From Balaenoptera acutorostrata (taxonomy: Eukaryota; Chordata; Mammalia; Artiodactyla; Balaenopteridae), in NCBI RefSeq assembly GCF_949987535.1, contig NC_080073.1, positions 94,713,344 through 94,777,343 of the forward strand: DNA of 64,000 nucleotides, read 5' to 3'. Positions 47,118 to 60,222 of this stretch are shown here, piece after piece. How positions within the stretch are numbered: position 1 is the stretch's first letter; every line of letters begins with the position of its first letter. The translations under genes were made by a program, and so were the position numbers. The notes under the pieces were generated by a model. That model worked only from the letters and a program-made list of their open reading frames with translations, had not been told where the DNA came from and made no database searches.

Positions 47118-47915
47118 TGACAGTTAATTTTAGGCATCAACGGGGCCATGGAGTGACATTTGGTCAAAAAATTGTCCTGGGTGTTTCTGTGAGGGTGTTT
47201 TAGGGATGAGAGTAACACATGAATCAGTAGACTGAGTAAAGCAGATTGTCCTCCCTAATGTGGGTGGGCCTCACCTAATCACTTGAAGAATTGAATAGAA
47301 TAAAAAGGCTGATGGGCTTCCCTGGTGGCACAGTGGTTGAGAATCTGCCTGCCAATGCAGGGGACACGGGTTCGAGCCCTGGTCTGGGAAGATCCCACAT
47401 GCCGCGGAGCAACTAGGCCCGTGAGCCACAACTACTGAGCCTGCGCGTCTGGAGCCTGTGCTCCACAACAAGAGAGGCCGCGATAGTGAGAGGCCCGCGC
47501 ACCGCGATGAAGAGTGGCCCCCACTTGCCACAACTGGAGAAAGCCCTTGCACAGAAACGAAGACCCAACACAGCCATAAATAAATAAATTAATTAATTAA
47601 AAAAAAAAAAAAAAAAAAAAAGGCTGAGATTTCCCCAAGTGAGAGAATTCTTCCTGACTGACTGCCTTAGAACTGGGACCCTGGACGCTGACTCCAACGG
47701 AAACACTGGCTCTCTCTGGTTCCCAGGCCTTCAGACTCAGACTGGAATCACACCATCGGCTCTCCTAGGTCTCCAGCTTGCCAACCCACCCTGCAGATCT
47801 TGAGACTTCTCAGCCCCATCATCACATGAACCAACTCCTTATAATAAATCTATATCTACACACACGCACACACACACCCTATTGGTTCTGCTTCTCTAGA
47901 GAACCCTAATACACC
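47118..47915. repeat. mid-age interspersed repeat split by a SINE
   Basis: Sequence such as gtgacagttaattttaggca, aatcagtagactgagtaaag, ccttataataaatctatat and ttctctagagaaccctaata is a familiar mammalian interspersed repeat whose family I do not name with certainty. A CHR SINE interrupts it, and a CA microsatellite lies near 47858-47878. Confidence 0.55.
47314..47616 (+). mobile_element. CHR-type SINE
   Basis: Full-length copy with head, promoter boxes and AAAT/poly(A) tail. The target duplication AAAAAGGCTGA occurs on each side (47302-47312, and again ending at about 47627), inside the older repeat. Confidence 0.9.
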
Positions 47916-48740
47916 TGTCCAATGAAGAGAACAGCTACCTAATACCTAGTCTGTTCCAAGGATTAGAGATTATAGGTGTACCGTGCCCAAAAGACAGTAG
48001 ATGCTCAATACATGTCAGCCATTACTTCCTCTAATGCTGTTTCCACCTTTAAAATGCTCTCCTTTGGGTCATGTCCCTAGCAGATGACAAGACAAAATGA
48101 ACTGGTCACACCTTAATCTTCACTTACCCAGGAGGTGTCCTGGATTTCTCAGTCTTCTGCCTCTCAGAAGCCCATGTGAACCACAATAAATAGAAACCTA
48201 GTTCAAGTCCAGCCGCTCGGGTGTAACCGACCCCCTGCTGTTGCTTCCTTCTGAACTTCAGTAGCACAGACATGCTAATTCAGCAACGAAAGTGTAAAAT
48301 GAGACAGCTGGAAGGAAACTGGACAAAGTGGCAGGATCCAAACAGTTGATGGGTTTCCAGTGGGTTTAGGACTCTTGGCAAGTGGGAGAAACCTGCTTGT
48401 GAAACTCCGTTAGACAAAGAGACAGTGAGAAAAACAGCTGCTTTGAACCCCAAGACACTCAGCTGCTGGTCAGAAGGAATGAGCTGAAGTCGAGGGTGCA
48501 GAACCTATATAAGTCTGTGAACTTCACGGGGTCTGCAGTACAGATTGAACTTCTAACCCCATCTAGGAAAGCTCTGGCCATCAATGCAAAAATAAGAACC
48601 TTGGAGCACTGGTATCACCAGCCTGGGCTGTCACTGCTCCTAACTGAGAAATTCAGAAGCTGTTCCCTGGGTGCCAGCAGACAGCTCTGGCTCTGGCACA
48701 CGGACCCGACCTGTGTGTACCGACCCTCGACTCTAGAAGC

Positions 48741-48918
48741 CAGTGGTTCTCAAATTTGGGAGCAGATCTGAATTACCTAGAGGGCTTGTTAAAAGGTTCC
48801 TGGGCCTCACCTTCAGAGTTTGATTCAGTAGGTCTGAGACGGGGCCCAAGAACTTCTAACAAGTTCTCAGTTGATACTGATACTCCAGGTCTGGGCACAC
48901 ACTTAGAGAACTGCTGAC
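48741..48918. repeat. MER5-like hAT element
   Basis: Ends CAGTGGTTCTCAAA and AGAGAACTGCTG are inverted relative to each other. The interior (gattcagtaggtctgagacg) fits MER5A. Confidence 0.65.
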
Positions 48919-49598
48919 ATAAGCTATAAAATGATGGTGGGTAAGGAGGTCCCAAGTTGATTTTCAGAGTCACTTGTGGTGCAAGCAGAGCCTCCACCCC
49001 TACTCCCCAAATGGTCCTATAAACTAAGCAACTGTGAAATTTCTAGAAAGACACAAGTATGGGATCTCAGAATAAGCTCATACTAAAACTTCATTAATTT
49101 GACCTTCACGGATTTAGAAATGGTGGCCACTCAAAGAAGATATATAAGGTCTAAATTGTTATTAAGACTCTTGATGGTGAATGGAGACTTATAACTAATT
49201 ACATATGGTGCTCTGGAGGGCAAACTATGAAGAGTCTAATTCAACAGGATGGGGTCCAGGAATGTCTATGGTGAAGTGTCTCCCTGGTGAATGTCATGCA
49301 GCCAGCCCAAGACGAGGCTACGGTGAGCATTTGAGAACCATATTGGAGGACAGTGCTGTTTGGTGACTCCAGTGAGTTCAATCACCACACTCCGTAAAGG
49401 TAGGATGATGGCTCTATGTCAGCCTTTTACACAGGAGTTGTTCAATAAATGGGTCTTAATTTGTTCACTGGAGCAAAAGCTAAAAGGAAAAGATATTAAG
49501 TGGAAGGTCTTAGATGCTCTGTCAGCATCCAATAAATCTTCGGTCATTTATTCCGGCTTCTAGCACACAGTAGACGCTCAATGAATATGTGCTGACTG

Positions 49599-49640
49599 AA
49601 TGGATGGATGGATGGATGGATGGATGGATGGATGGATGGA
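49599..49640 (+). repeat. (GGAT)n microsatellite
   Basis: About ten tandem GGAT/TGGA units follow an L2-like end (agtagacgctcaatgaatat). Confidence 0.9.
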
Positions 49641-50439
49641 AGGAAAGTCTGGATGAAGAACTAGAAAGAGCACAGGAAGTGTGCGCTGGACCATGAGTCA
49701 AAGAACTAGATCTTCGTTTTGGTTGTAACAAGTCACGTGCAGGGAAGCAATGGCTGCAGGGCTCAAATGCCATAGTAAAACTCAAATGAGATGGTGTGCA
49801 CATAGGGATTTTTAAAGAGTATTATTATACCCTCAAAGCAGGTCCAGAAATCAAATCTCACCAGCTGAAATGCTGAGCCAAAATCAACAAGAGATCATTC
49901 CACCAGGGTATGTAATTTACTACATCTGGATTTTTTTCAAAATAACCTGTCAATTATTTAATGTGGGAGCTTGGCTTAGCAACTGGACAAGTGAAAAGGT
50001 CTGAAGATTTAATTTACTATATTCAATGTGAGTTCATTGTTACAGCACCACTAAAAACACACCACTACTTCAGAATTTCAATATATATATTAAATATACA
50101 TAATTTACTTATATATAATATATATGTATGTATGTATCACCCACATAAGTGGAAGCCATAGCTCTGTCCAAGTCCATCCAGTTATGTCTGACATGTTCTG
50201 TCCTACTCTGAGCATCTCATCTAGAAGGGGAGAGACGTGGTAACTATGTGAATGATGGTCATGTCGATAAAGGTGGAGTAGAATGATAGATAAATTGAGG
50301 ATTAACGTGACATTCATTCAATCCTTGACAGTTAGTGGCTGAGGACTGAGGTGCTGACTTCCAGAACCTTCCTGATCACTGACTCTGCTTTCTGCTCACC
50401 TCCTTCCCATACATTTCTCCACCCACAAAAATCTAACTT

Positions 50440-50835
50440 CTGCCCCCAACATCCTACTGAATGTGCTCTCACTATGGTAACCGGTGGTGACAGCATCTGA
50501 CACCACTGCAGATGTGATTAGCGAAAATGAGGTCACCCTGGAGTAGAACGGGCCTCTAATCCAAAATGACGGATGTTCTTATAAAAAGGAGAAATTTGGA
50601 CACAAAGGCAAACACGCACACAGGGAGGACGCCACGTAAAAATTGGAGCTCTGGTACCATAAGCCAAGGAACCCCCAGAAGCTTGGGAGGCCTGGAACAG
50701 AGCCTTCCCTGGAGGCTTCGTGGCCTGCTGACGCCTTAATCTTGGACTTCTGGCCTCCAGGACTGTGAGACAATATATTTCTCTCGTTTGAGCCACCCAG
50801 TCTGGGGAACTTTGTGACGGCAGCCCTAGCAAGCT
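50440..50835. repeat. interspersed repeat of uncertain family
   Basis: tgcagatgtgattagcgaaa, cttggacttctggcctccag, ctgtgagacaatatatttct and ggcagccctagcaagctaac form a recurrent mammalian repeat whose name I do not assign. Confidence 0.5.
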
Positions 50836-51025
50836 AACACGTGGCCCTCTCATTTTCTCAAAGCTCCCCACGTATCCCCCCGTCATGCTACCCACCACCT
50901 CGAGCTGAATCCATAGGGAGTAGGGTCGACTGTCACCAAATGCTGTGTCCGTGTGCCTGGCTCACTGCCGAGCCCACAGGATGCCAACAAGGTGAAGGGC
51001 AGCCAGGGAGCAGGGGCCTTCCTCA

Positions 51026-51211
<186 letters not shown>

Positions 51212-51549
51212 TTATGAATGAGCAGAACGGGACACAAAACGAGCCTCCATCACCGTCACACAGCCCTGCCCCAATTTCCTGGGGGTGAACTTTCCACAGT
51301 GGCGGGAGGGGGGGCCATGGGGCTGCCCCACAGCTCAATGGAGGTGGCCACCATCTGGCCTCGGATCCCTTCAGGGCCTCATCACCGTCATCTGCTAATG
51401 CCCAGGACACTCCACCCTACACCCTGTCACTGTCACTCTCTTCTGTGACATCAGCTCCCACTTACTGACCCTCCATCCTTACACTCCATTCTTTCCCACC
51501 TTCCTTCACTTTCCACGCAACCACAAGGGACCTGCAGATGCCTCCCATG

Positions 51550-51720
51550 ACCTTGAGCCTCCTTGACCTTGAACCTTTGTCAAATTACTAACTTCTCTAA
51601 GCCTCGGTGCCTCGCTTGTAAAATGAAAATAAAAGCCCTGACCTCATAGGGCTGTGAGGGAGATTAAATGACAAGAGGGATGAAAATTGCCCAGCCTGCA
51701 GTAAGCGCCTGAGAAAAGGG
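51550..51720 (-). repeat. MIR-like fragment
   Basis: tctctaagcctcggtgcctc, cttgtaaaatgaaaataaaa and cctcatagggctgtgaggga are in the order of an antisense MIR. Confidence 0.6.
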
Positions 51721-54092
51721 AGCCGGCGCTCAGGGCATTCCTGCAGCCTCCCTCTGCCTCGGCTCCGTCCTCTCCACGCCCCAGCCTCCTGGTCCTCACC
51801 CTCTCGTGGTCCGTCTCCCACCCGGTCCCGCCAGGACTCGGAGGTCAGCTTCCACTGCAGAACTCACACCAGCCACCTCGATGCTGTCATCCCCTAGACC
51901 TCTGCCCTCCCCACAGTCAACTCCAGTCCTGGCTGACTGCCTGCAGAGTATTAGCCCAGGGAGGTCCACTCCGAGTCACGCCAAGAGCACGGGCCTCTCC
52001 AGCACAGGTCCCCTTGCTCAAGCCTCCCCCTCCCTCCCAGCAGGCGAGCACCCACTCCGAGACCACCTGGATCAAGCTCCGGACCGTCTCCCCTGCTCTG
52101 CCCCTTCTGTCCTCCCGCCCCTACTCAGCAGGCTCCAGCCACGCCGCCCTTTCAGTTCCTCCCACCTCGGGGATTCTCCGTACACGCTGTTCTCTCTGTG
52201 GAGCGCCCCCCTCTGCACCAACCCCCTGGTCCAGCCAACCCTTTCTCATCTTTCAGGCTTCATCTTAAATGTCACTGCCGCAGGGAAGTTGTTCATCACA
52301 GCCCTCATTTCAAAAACAGCATTTAAATCATTATTTGCTAAGAACCGAGGATCTGTTTTCTCTGCTGGAGGGTAAGTAAACTCCGTGGATATTCAGTGTG
52401 GTCAATCCAGCGCTGAGAACACAGCCCTGAACATAATAAGGGCACTATAAATAGTCACAGAAAGAACGCGTGAACTCAAGAATGAATGAGTCACCCACAT
52501 CTCTGTCTCTACCGCTTCACCGCTCACTCACTCAGTCCCTCCTGCAGGTCTGCTGGTGTTGCCTATGGGGCGCCCTGGGGCCTGTGTAAAAGCTGGGCGT
52601 GAACTCCTCCCTCCCACCAGACCCTCGGGCGAGGCTCCCCACCACCACCAGTGGCTTCTCAGCTTCCCACAGACCTCTCCCAGGGGGAGGAGGGGTGTCT
52701 TTAGGGACAGGACTAGAGAACCACGGCCACACCCTGAGGCCTGGCTCCAGCAGGGCAACCAGGACTGGGGAGCCCCCTTCTCCAGCATCCAGCTGCGGGG
52801 CAGAACCGCCTCTTCCTGGCCATCCTCACAACACGGGCCACTCACTACCCTGGGGCCAATGACCTTCTCTCCTGACCAAGGCACCCCTGTCCCAGGCACA
52901 CACTGTGCGAGGCACAACTGGAGCTGTATAACCTCTGGTTCTGGTTCAGAATTCGCTTTTCTCCTTTCCCACTCATCTGCCAGATCCTCAACGGAGGGCA
53001 GGGGCTCAGCTGCAGCGGCCTGGAGCTCTGGACAGCTGAGGGACAAGGCGTGGGAGTGGTCTTGATTAAGCCCCAGGTTGCAAGGAGAAACTGGGTACCA
53101 GCCCAGAGCATGGGGTGGGGCGAGGGGTGCATTTTTAATGCTTTTTCCCAAGTCCCAGGAGTTGTTCCATAATGAACCTTTCCTAACGCTGTCATCTAGA
53201 CAGTACCCAGTGTTTTTATGCTGAAGAATTCGTGAAATGTAAACATCATCTCCAATAAATTTACAGAAGTGGCTCCAATACATCAGGCTCAAAGAAAGCC
53301 TCTTACTCCTTTCAGTCACGCCTGTTCTAAACAGGCAGCCTGGGAGGCACACAGCGACAGTGGAAGGACAATAAATCTTCGGGGGAAAGAGACTGTATAT
53401 ATAGAGGACGTTTGGGAAGGAAACGAGGGCGGCTGAATGCTCCAGATTACATCAGGAACTGCTCTGAGGGCAGAGAAGACCACTTACACACCTCACATCC
53501 TGTACAGCACCCACCCAGCACGATGGCAGCTAGGAGACACTCAATACACTTGATTAAATAGGTGACTGGTGCGTGCTCTGCTTTGGGGGAAAAGAGCCTT
53601 CCCGGTCTATTATCAGCCTATTCGACCCTATTACAAGCCTAATCTATTACAGCCCATTCTAAGGGGGCAGAGTGCCCTGTAAGCAAGAACTGGGCTTTAT
53701 CCTCTCTGACTTTTCAATAATGACAGACAGCCAGTAAAGACCAAAGTGGCCTTTCCTCTTGCTCAGAAGGTTACAAATTGGCTTAGGTGAGTGGCAATAT
53801 TAAAAGCCCAATCTTGAAAACCTCCCTGTGTGTTAAAAGCTCGGGGCCTTTCACAAGCGAACAGGGCTCCCCTTCCCCAAGAGTCTCCTCATGTCCACCC
53901 TAGCTCCTCAAGGCTGACAACGGTGCCAGGTCACAACACGACGACATCTTCTGCATCCCGGCAGTGCTCTCCCAAAGACTCTTCTCATATTGGTTTATTA
54001 TTTGCTTCCTTTTTTGGTAGTGTCTTCTGGGTGGACGATATCTATAAAAAATCTTTGCTATTTTTTATTTCCAAATGAAAATGTGTATCTCC
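51721..54092 (-). other. GMPR: GMPR intron 5, mostly unique sequence
   Basis: An L2 3'-end piece lies at about 52170-52470 (atctttcaggcttcatctta). The long minus frame 52528-53352 has no recognisable domain and lies in GC-rich intron. No other gene seen. Confidence 0.65.
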
Positions 54093-54243
54093 GGACTTCC
54101 CTGGCAGTCCAATGGTTAGGGCTCCACACTTCCACTCCAGGGGGCATGGCTTCAATCCCTGGTCAGGGAACTAAGATCCTGCATGCCGCACAGCGCGGCC
54201 AAAACTAAATACATAAAATATGGGTTTCTTTAAAAAAAAAAAA
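54093..54243 (+). mobile_element. short CHR/tRNA-Glu-type SINE (outer of nested pair)
   Basis: The head ggacttccctggcagtccaa, a B-box-like ttcaatccctggtcagg, and a tail aactaaatacataaaatatg plus poly(A). The gtgtatctcc before it recurs only after the following SINE, at 54568-54577. Confidence 0.8.
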
Positions 54244-54562
54244 TGTGGCGCTTCCCTGGTGGCGCAGTGGTTGAGAATCTGCCTGCCAATGCAGGGGACA
54301 CGGGTTCGAGCCCTGGTCTGGGAGGATCCCACATGCCGCGGAGCAACTGGGCCCGTGAGCCACAACTACTGAGCCTGCACGTCTGGAGCCTGTGCTCCGC
54401 AACAAGAGAGGCCGCGATAGTGAGAGGCCCGCGCACCGCGATGAAGAGTGGCCCCCGCTTGCCGCAACTAGAGAAAGCCCTCGCACAGAAGCGAAGACCC
54501 AACACAGCCAAAAATAAATAAATAAATAAATAATAATTAAAGGTGCTAATAATTAAAAAAAA
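54244..54562 (+). mobile_element. CHR-type SINE (inner of nested pair)
   Basis: A full copy with gcttccctggtggcgcagtg head and AAAT tail, directly abutting the poly(A) of the preceding SINE. Because the outer duplication brackets both copies, this one appears to have inserted into the tail of the first. Confidence 0.8.
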
Positions 54563-54579
54563 AAAAGGTGTATCTCCTT

Positions 54580-55310
54580 CTTTCCTTCTCTTCAATTTTA
54601 GTGTTTGGTTAATAAAGGATGTGCAAGGAGGAATTTTAAAATGTGACAATGAAGACATTAAAAACACAGAAGCTCACGCTCCTGTCTGGCCAAAGGGGAA
54701 GGCCAGCATCAAGTGGCCCCAAGAGAAAATGGAACCGCCCAGTATAGGACAGAAAGGTTCCTCCTCGTTCCTCAGTTCAAAATGCCAATGGCGATCCTGG
54801 GAGAGAAGGCCCGGCAGGATGCTGCAAAATCTGAGATGCATATGTACCAGGCGAGGAGCCAAAGCTGAGAACTGCCTAAGCCACAGGTCAAGTTCGACTG
54901 TGACCTCACAGCTGCATGCCTATTTGCAATGTTTGGGGTCCCTCAAACATTCACATAAACTTGTCCCCATGGATTCTCCACCCTTCACCTTCCTCTTCAA
55001 GGTGAATGGAATCATTCATGAGACCTCATTCTTTTCTTCCACGTTAATGTTCTGAAACCAAGAGCTCATTCGAATCACATTCAAGTTCATTTAGGACTTC
55101 CCCAGAGGCATCAGAAAGCAGCTCAATGATATTTCTATTCAGGAGCCTCTTCTGATCAGAAGCTCAATGATACTTCCAAAAGAAATGTGCTTTAAACTTG
55201 TGGATGGATCATTCATGGGGTACCTTCTGGGCATCTCCGGTCCCTCCAAGCCCCAGATCCCAATTCTGCCCCCCCCCCACACCCCATGTTGTGTTCCCAG
55301 CAAGTCTTAC
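54580..55310 (-). other. GMPR: GMPR intron 5, end next to exon 5
   Basis: No gene or repeat recognised, apart from a C-run at about 55269-55279 just after the exon 5 donor. Confidence 0.55.
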
Positions 55311-55392
55311 CTGGTCCAACGCCCACTTTGATTATATCTGCTCCTGAAAGAATAAGCTCTTCCACCATCTCTCCCGTCACCACGTTCCCTGC
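55311..55392 (-). CDS. GMPR: GMPR exon 5 (residues 156-183)
   Basis: The exon encodes [17 protein letters not shown] and [10 protein letters not shown], the barrel strand before the catalytic loop, plus the first base of Gly183. The acceptor is tctgtcccag, the donor CCAG|gtaaga, and the length 82 bases. It begins in phase 0, so exon 4 should end with the codon before Ala156. This is the most 5' GMPR exon found in the window; numbering places Cys186 exactly where the family has it, so nothing is missing between exons 5 and 9. Confidence 0.95.
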
Positions 55393-56569
55393 CTGGGACA
55401 GAAAGCATACAGCTCGAGATCATGAACTACTCCTGGTGGAACAAAGGTAAGTGATGGAGGAACCCCACACCTGAAGATAAGGGGGAGCACATTCTGAAGC
55501 CACCAGGCAGCCAGGGGACAAAAGAAAAAATGGGAGAAAACAATGGGCCAATCCCTGAATCGACATTCAGTCTGAAATTGGTGGGCTAGAGTATTCTCCA
55601 GGTTTCCTTTCTTCTCTATTAACAAGCACACAGAATTGGACACCCGGGGCTACCTCTGGGTGAGCTGACAGCATGAGGAACTACAGAATTACATGACTTC
55701 AGAACTCCAAGAGACCTTAGAATATCTAGGTCAGGGCTTGTTGAACATATCAGTGATGGACAAAACAAAATCTTACAGAGAACCCAAATACATAAAATAA
55801 GCAATGAAACACTCTCTCTGCTGATTAAAATCTTTATTGCTCACAGTCTGTAAAACCCCTGAGGAATTTCTATGGAACCCAGGATTAGAGAACTACTGGT
55901 CATCTCACAGTTGGGAAAATACCTGGGTATCCCACTCTAGGGTCAGTGGTTCCCACCGAGATATGAAAGGGCAGACAAACCCAACAGCACTGGAATGTAC
56001 ATCATTTGCAAACAACATGAAGCTGTGGTCCTAATAAACACATAAGCCAGGAAGTGGCAGAATCTAAAAACCAGAAGGATGCAGCTGGTTTGAAAATAGT
56101 ATATGTTCTTTCACGGCAGGAGTCTGGGAACACAAAAACAGCCCTTTTTGTTACAACTCACTGCCCTGTGGATCCTTCAGCTGGTACATAGGATACTTGG
56201 CAAGATGCCTGTTTAAATTTTCACAACTATGCAAAGTCTTATTTTGGGAAATGCATCCCTAACTTGTGCGACTGATTCTTTGGCATTGAAGCCCCAAATG
56301 TCTTTTCGCTGAATTGATTCCCAGAGAGAGTATTTCTTTCTCCACCTAGACAAAGTGACTTTTAACTTTGTATAAAAGGATCTTTGGAAAAGGACAATGA
56401 GGAGGGCTCAAAGTTACTTTAATTCCAACAGCATCTGATAATGGAAAATGACAGATAGCCCAGAAAAAGGACGGGAACATACGAGAATATAGTACATGAT
56501 AAAGATGGCCTTACATGTCATTAAGGAAAGAACAGTATTTCAATAGACAGAGCTGGGGAAAGGGATCTT

Positions 56570-57545
56570 TTGGAAAAAGATACAGATTATTACTCATACT
56601 TTTCACCAAAATAAGCTTCAAATGGATTAATGAGTTAAATTAAAAGTTGTCTCCCAGATTTAGAAGAAAACTTTGAATACTTGTAATAAGCATAAAACAA
56701 AAAATATATATAGATCCATCTATATGAAAATTAAAAACCTGTGTACATATAAGCGCACACACTCATACATATAATCAACAAAACTAATAAGCAACCTGGT
56801 GGAGAAAAATACCTGCAATTATGACAAAGAGTTACTAACATTACAAGAGCTCTTCCAAATCTACAAGAAAAATGCTACCACCTCACAGAATAACTGCCAA
56901 AGGACATGAACAAACTAATGAAAGAAATAAAAGTGGCCAAAAACATAGGGAAAGTGTTCAACCTCACTAGTAATCAAATTTAAATGAAGATACCAGCGAG
57001 GTACCCCTTTTCACTTAAATTATCAATGATTATAAAGACTAAACACTGAAGAGAAAACAGACACTCATTCTCTGCCGGTGGAATGTCTACTCCAGAACAA
57101 GTTTTCCCAGAAAGCAATTTGTCCATGTAGAGAAATGCAAAAGTATGTATATCCTTTGATCCAATAACTTCCAGAATTTTCTCTCAAGGCAGTAATCACA
57201 AACGAGGTCAAAGATTTAACTACAAAGATGTATTATTTGTAACAGTGCAAACCTGCAAATATAGTCCCCAAAATGGGAATGGTTCGACAATCTATGACCC
57301 ATCCATGTGATGTTTTCAAGATTGGTTTGATGCCATGGGAAAATGCTTAAATACTTTCAGTATAATGTTAGGGGAAACAGAAAGAAATAGTAAGATCTCA
57401 ATTTTGTTAGACAAGCATAGGTGTAGATGAAAACATACACCAGAATGCTGACAAATTACATCTAGGTGAAGAAATATTCTGACTGTTATTAATCATTCTT
57501 CTTTACAATTTCCTGGATTTGACAGTAGAAATTGCATTACTTTTA
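56570..57545 (+). mobile_element. old L1-type fragment, sense
   Basis: AT-rich sequence with aagcttcaaatggattaatg, aagtggccaaaaacataggg, tcaacctcactagtaatcaa and tcctttgatccaataacttc follows the diverged 3' half of L1 ORF2. No frame is open for long. Confidence 0.65.
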
Positions 57546-57625
57546 TAATTAAATGTGATTTTTTTTAAGGGTGTTTTTCCTTAAGCACAGGACCACATGA
57601 ACTCTGAACCTCAAAAAGAACTTAG

Positions 57626-57983
57626 TAGGGGGCTTCCCTGGTGGCTCAGAGGTTGAGAGTCCTCCTGCCAACGCAGGGGACACAGGTTCAAGCCCTGGCC
57701 CAGGAAGATCCCACATGCCGCAGAGCAACTAAGCCCACGCGCCACAACTACTGAGCCTGCGCTCTAGAGCCCGCGAGCCACAACTACTGAAGCCTGCGTG
57801 CCACAACTACTGAAGCCCACGTGGCTAGAGCCCATGCTCCCCAACAAGAGAAACCACCACAATGAGAAGCCCGCGCACCGCAACGAACAGTAGCCCCCGC
57901 TCACCACAACTAGAGAAAGCCCGCGCGCAGCAACGAAGACCCAACACAGCCAAAAATAAATAAATAAATAAATTTAAAAAGAA
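57626..57983 (+). mobile_element. CHR-type SINE, longer variant
   Basis: A gcttccctggtggctcagag head with a longer middle section repeating 'gccacaactactgaagcc' units. The target duplication AAAAAGAACTTAG at 57613-57625 and 57984-57996 is perfect. Confidence 0.92.
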
Positions 57984-60026
57984 AAAAAGAACTTAGGAAC
58001 CCAAGAAACAAGATGCCCTCATTCTTCCTCCCTGGTTGACTTGCTAAAAATTCAAAATATATTTTAAAAATAAAATTAAAGTTAATTTAAAAAATAAAAA
58101 TAAGTTAAAATAAAACACTTAAAAGAAGCTACTCTAAGCTCCCTACAAGGTTTCATTTTCATTGTGGATTCCCCCCCCCCCAAACCTGATGCCTCCTACA
58201 GACCATTTGATTTTAAAAGGGCCTACTTTACACCAAATAAATTAATTCATATCAGCTCAGGATGAACATACCAGGTACAACCATATGAGGTCAAAGTAGG
58301 TTTAAAAGCACGGAGGAAGCTGATGCTATTTTAAGAGCCCAGAAGCTCCCCCAGGTGTCCCCTGAACTGCCTGCGGGATCCTGAACCAGTGGTCAGACGC
58401 AGTCACGGCAGAGAGGGCTGAGCGTGGAAAAACCCAGAGTGATTACGAAAGCCTTCCAGCCTGAGGACCACACAATAAGAATGCAGATGACCAGGAGAGG
58501 ATGGTGAGTGTCCACTCGCAGGAACAAAATCTGTCTGTTCAAGTTTGAAACCAAGAAGGGCAAAAATGAGGGCAGAAAGGAAAAGACAAATTCAGAAATG
58601 AGAGAGGCCAGGGGAGCGCCGTCGGGCTACGGGGAAAGCCCAGCCCATGGCCCAGGCAGCCTGCGGGCTCAGGGTGGCGGAAGTTGGCAGGGGGTGATTA
58701 GCAAGGAGTTGGCTTATCTTGGCTGAAGCAGCTCCTGTGGGCAGCGGATACCGGAGGCTCAGAACGTGACTGCATGTGGCAGCAGGTCCGGCTCGGCCAT
58801 GACCGGGCAGCCAGGACAAAACAGAAGCTTACAGACCCTCAGCTGGGCCCCAAAGCAGGCAAGTGGAGATTTCCGCTAGGCAACCCCTCTTCCCGGGGAG
58901 GCCAAGCCCTGTCCAGGCGTCCCTCTGGCTCCTCCGTGTCCAGGACAGATATGAGGGTCCAGGGAAAAGGCATAAAAAGGGACAAAACAAACCTTTCAAG
59001 TACTTCTGTAGCATTTTAAAAAGTCCTCTGGGCAAGAACCAGCCCCAAGTCCTCCAGCTTTCCTTTAGACCCAGACATCTATGGCAAAATAAGTTCAGAA
59101 AGCCCTGGCGTTGAACGATGGCCTTCCAACTCGCCATGAAATTTTAAGAAAATAGCTTCAACTCTGAGTCTGCATATATCCTGCTATAAAGCGGGACTGA
59201 TCAGACCCACCCATCGTTGTCACGGTAAGGTTTATAAAGAAAGTTCAATATCCATCTCCAGAACTTTTTCATCACCCTAAACTGAAATTTCATACCCATG
59301 AAACAATAACTTCTCTACCCACTTTCTACTGGCTCCTCTGAGGCCTTTTGCCAAGAAAAATCCTTTCTGCAGAATGATCTAAGGCAGAGGTCAGCAGGCT
59401 GGATGTGGCCTGGGGGCCAACACCTAATAGAAGGTGCTGGAACATTAATGCCAGAGCCTTCTCCCAGGCCCACGAAGGTGTCCCTTTACCTACCCATGCA
59501 ACCAGGGACTAGGAGATGCTATCAGGGCAATAACCACCTTTCACGGCACAAGAAACTGAGTTTGCTGTATGACTCTCAGAGACAAACATCGGCTGAATCT
59601 CTGAGGCCTGTCATAGCTTCTGCCGCAGTTTCAGTTCACACCAGTTCCAGAAAGAGGGTGAAAACAAAATCCAGGTAACACGGCCTTGAGAGGGCCCTTG
59701 TGCTTCAAGGAGGTACGTTCAGCTGCCCATGGCCGACACCCGTGAGGAACACTGAAGGGCGTCCGCCTCTCGGGAAGAGGCACAGAGCGGGCAGGGCCTC
59801 CCCGGGGCTCAGAACCTTGTCTGACCATGACGGCTGGAGAAAGAACCCAGGCAGGTGCCTGAGCCGCTGGCCACACGTGGAAATGCCAAGGACGTGCCAG
59901 TGGCTACCTGGGGACCGGCCAATGGTGGCTGACTTGGCACTCCCCAGGGGAGCAGAGCTAGTCTCATCTGAACAGATTAGGTGTCGCGGGCCTACGTCCT
60001 CAGGACCAGATCAGAAAGAGCCGCCA

Positions 60027-60222
60027 GGGACTTCCCTGGCAGTCCAGTGTTTAAGATTTCGCCTTCCAATGCAGGGGGTGTGGGTTCGATCCTTGGTCGG
60101 GGAGCTAAGATCCCACATGCCTCGCAGCCAAAAAACCAAAATATAAAAACAGAAGCAATATTGTAACAAATTCAATAAGGACTTTAAAAATGGTCCACAT
60201 CAAAAAAATCTTTAAAAAAAAA
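60027..60222 (+). mobile_element. short tRNA-derived SINE
   Basis: gggacttccctggcagtcca head, gtgggttcgatccttggtc B box, then a tail region (aatattgtaacaaattcaat) and A-run. Possible short duplication aaagagc on both sides. Confidence 0.8.

Noticed and set aside
52528..53352. - strand frame of 274 codons
   Set aside because: GMPR intron; no conserved domain, no AUG context or splice signals, and composition explains the openness.
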